Assembly: GCF_019469265.1 (NCBI RefSeq)
Contig: NZ_CP048268.1
Location: 2,063,001-2,127,000, forward strand
Length of the DNA stretch: 64,000 bases
Origin: Lactobacillus panisapium
GTDB lineage: Bacteria > Bacillota > Bacilli > Lactobacillales > Lactobacillaceae
Direction of reading: 5' to 3'
Each line of letters begins with the position of its first letter. Within the stretch, counting starts at the first letter, position 1. Under the pieces are notes generated by a model, which was given only the letters and a program-made list of their open reading frames with translations, had not been told where the DNA came from and did not search any database. Positions 63,667 to 64,000 of the stretch are shown in pieces. The position numbers and the translations under genes were made by a program.

Positions 63667-64000
63667 TTAAGCACCCGCTTTTCTATTTTTCAAAATTTTA
63701 GCAACGTCAACACTTTCATCTTGCGGAACATATTTAGAAATCACTTTACAGCCCGCATCTAAAATGGCCTGGTAAGTTTCTATTTGATTCGGCTTGATAT
63801 AGGCCCTATTCGTTACTTTAAGTGCTTCAGTGTAAGTTAACGTTCCGCCTAACACGAGCTCTTTGATATCCTCGCCTTGCTCAAGTAATGCCAAGAAAAC
63901 ATCAGGTGTCTGAGAGACGATAAAAACTTTCTGCCGGTCATATTTATGCGCCTTAAAATTAGTTAATGCCGTTTGTTTAGAAATTATGGATACAGCCATG
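63667..64000 (-). CDS. PTS mannose/fructose-class IIB component (partial, N-terminus beyond window)
   Basis: The visible 111 residues are the C-terminal two-thirds of a LevE/ManX-type IIB (SIISKQTALTNFKAHKYDRQ, ELVLGGTLTY, YVPQDESVDV). The frame is open to the window edge. The active-site His region lies outside, as do the promoter and any RAT/antiterminator target. Confidence 0.9.
   Translation of the reverse strand, partial: MAVSIISKQTALTNFKAHKYDRQKVFIVSQTPDVFLALLEQGEDIKELVLGGTLTYTEALKVTNRAYIKPNQIETYQAILDAGCKVISKYVPQDESVDVAKILKNRKAGA

Overview
The window is an AT-rich, gene-dense stretch of a low-GC Gram-positive chromosome. It looks like a Lactobacillus (delbrueckii/helveticus-like clade). 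The reasons are AGGAGG-type ribosome sites, many PTS operons, a SEC10/PgrA-type secreted protein, a TPP riboswitch over thiM-thiD-thiE, an L-box over an acetylase-type lysine operon, and CcpA-type cre sequence. The species cannot be fixed from the sequence. No rRNA, tRNA, CRISPR array or intact insertion sequence was recognised.

Layout. 0-3.7 kb: a lacI-type regulator (cut by the window edge), a tyrosine phosphatase and glpK on the minus strand, with a ThiD/PdxK-type kinase diverging. 3.9-4.6 kb: a gatD-like amidotransferase without murT. 4.6-10.1 kb: a LacI-controlled sugar locus with a split lac/cellobiose-class PTS, a GH170 (MupG-like) phosphoglycosidase and a GH29 fucosidase. 10.2-13.5 kb: tenA, then TPP riboswitch-thiM-thiD-thiE. 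13.5-15.7 kb: LytTR regulator, LiaF-like membrane protein and a frameshifted acetyltransferase, coupled by TAATG overlaps. 15.8-19.7 kb: purB-purA divergent from guaC. 19.9-20.6 kb: a GyrI-like protein and a Cys-rich KTR protein. 20.8-27.4 kb: GH172 (DUF2961), a mannose-class PTS and a LevR-type sigma-54 activator, with a good -24/-12 promoter. 27.5-31.4 kb: flavoprotein and MFS carrier divergent from a LysR regulator, with a 23-bp palindrome between them.

31.4-41.4 kb is lysine/diaminopimelate synthesis: L-box-lysA-dapH-deacetylase-dapA-dapB-aminotransferase-asd on the minus strand and lysC-dapF on the plus strand. Together these supply every step from aspartate to lysine by the N-acetyl route. 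41.5-48 kb holds a secreted SEC10/PgrA protein, an esterase, an AraC regulator with an MFS carrier, and an amino-acid permease with a C26 amidohydrolase. 48.4-51.4 kb holds small metabolic and stress genes (ASCH, cytidine deaminase, GNAT, SDR, a broken DUF805).

51.4-55.7 kb is a probable electrophile/redox-stress locus. A MerR regulator of NmlR/AdhR type faces a 19-bp-spaced promoter with a matching dyad. That promoter drives an NmrA-like protein, a zinc alcohol dehydrogenase and two flavodoxin-fold proteins, one membrane-anchored. 55.9-58.6 kb: MalY/PatB and DUF3737. 58.6-60.7 kb: PadR-DUF2812 with two operators, a gene fragment and a lectin-like protein. 60.7-64 kb: a second mannose-class PTS with a BglG-type antiterminator at its end, cut by the window edge.

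The strongest candidates for under-described biology are the GH29/GH170/PTS locus, the GH172/LevR/PTS locus, the LytTR-LiaF module and the MerR flavodoxin locus.
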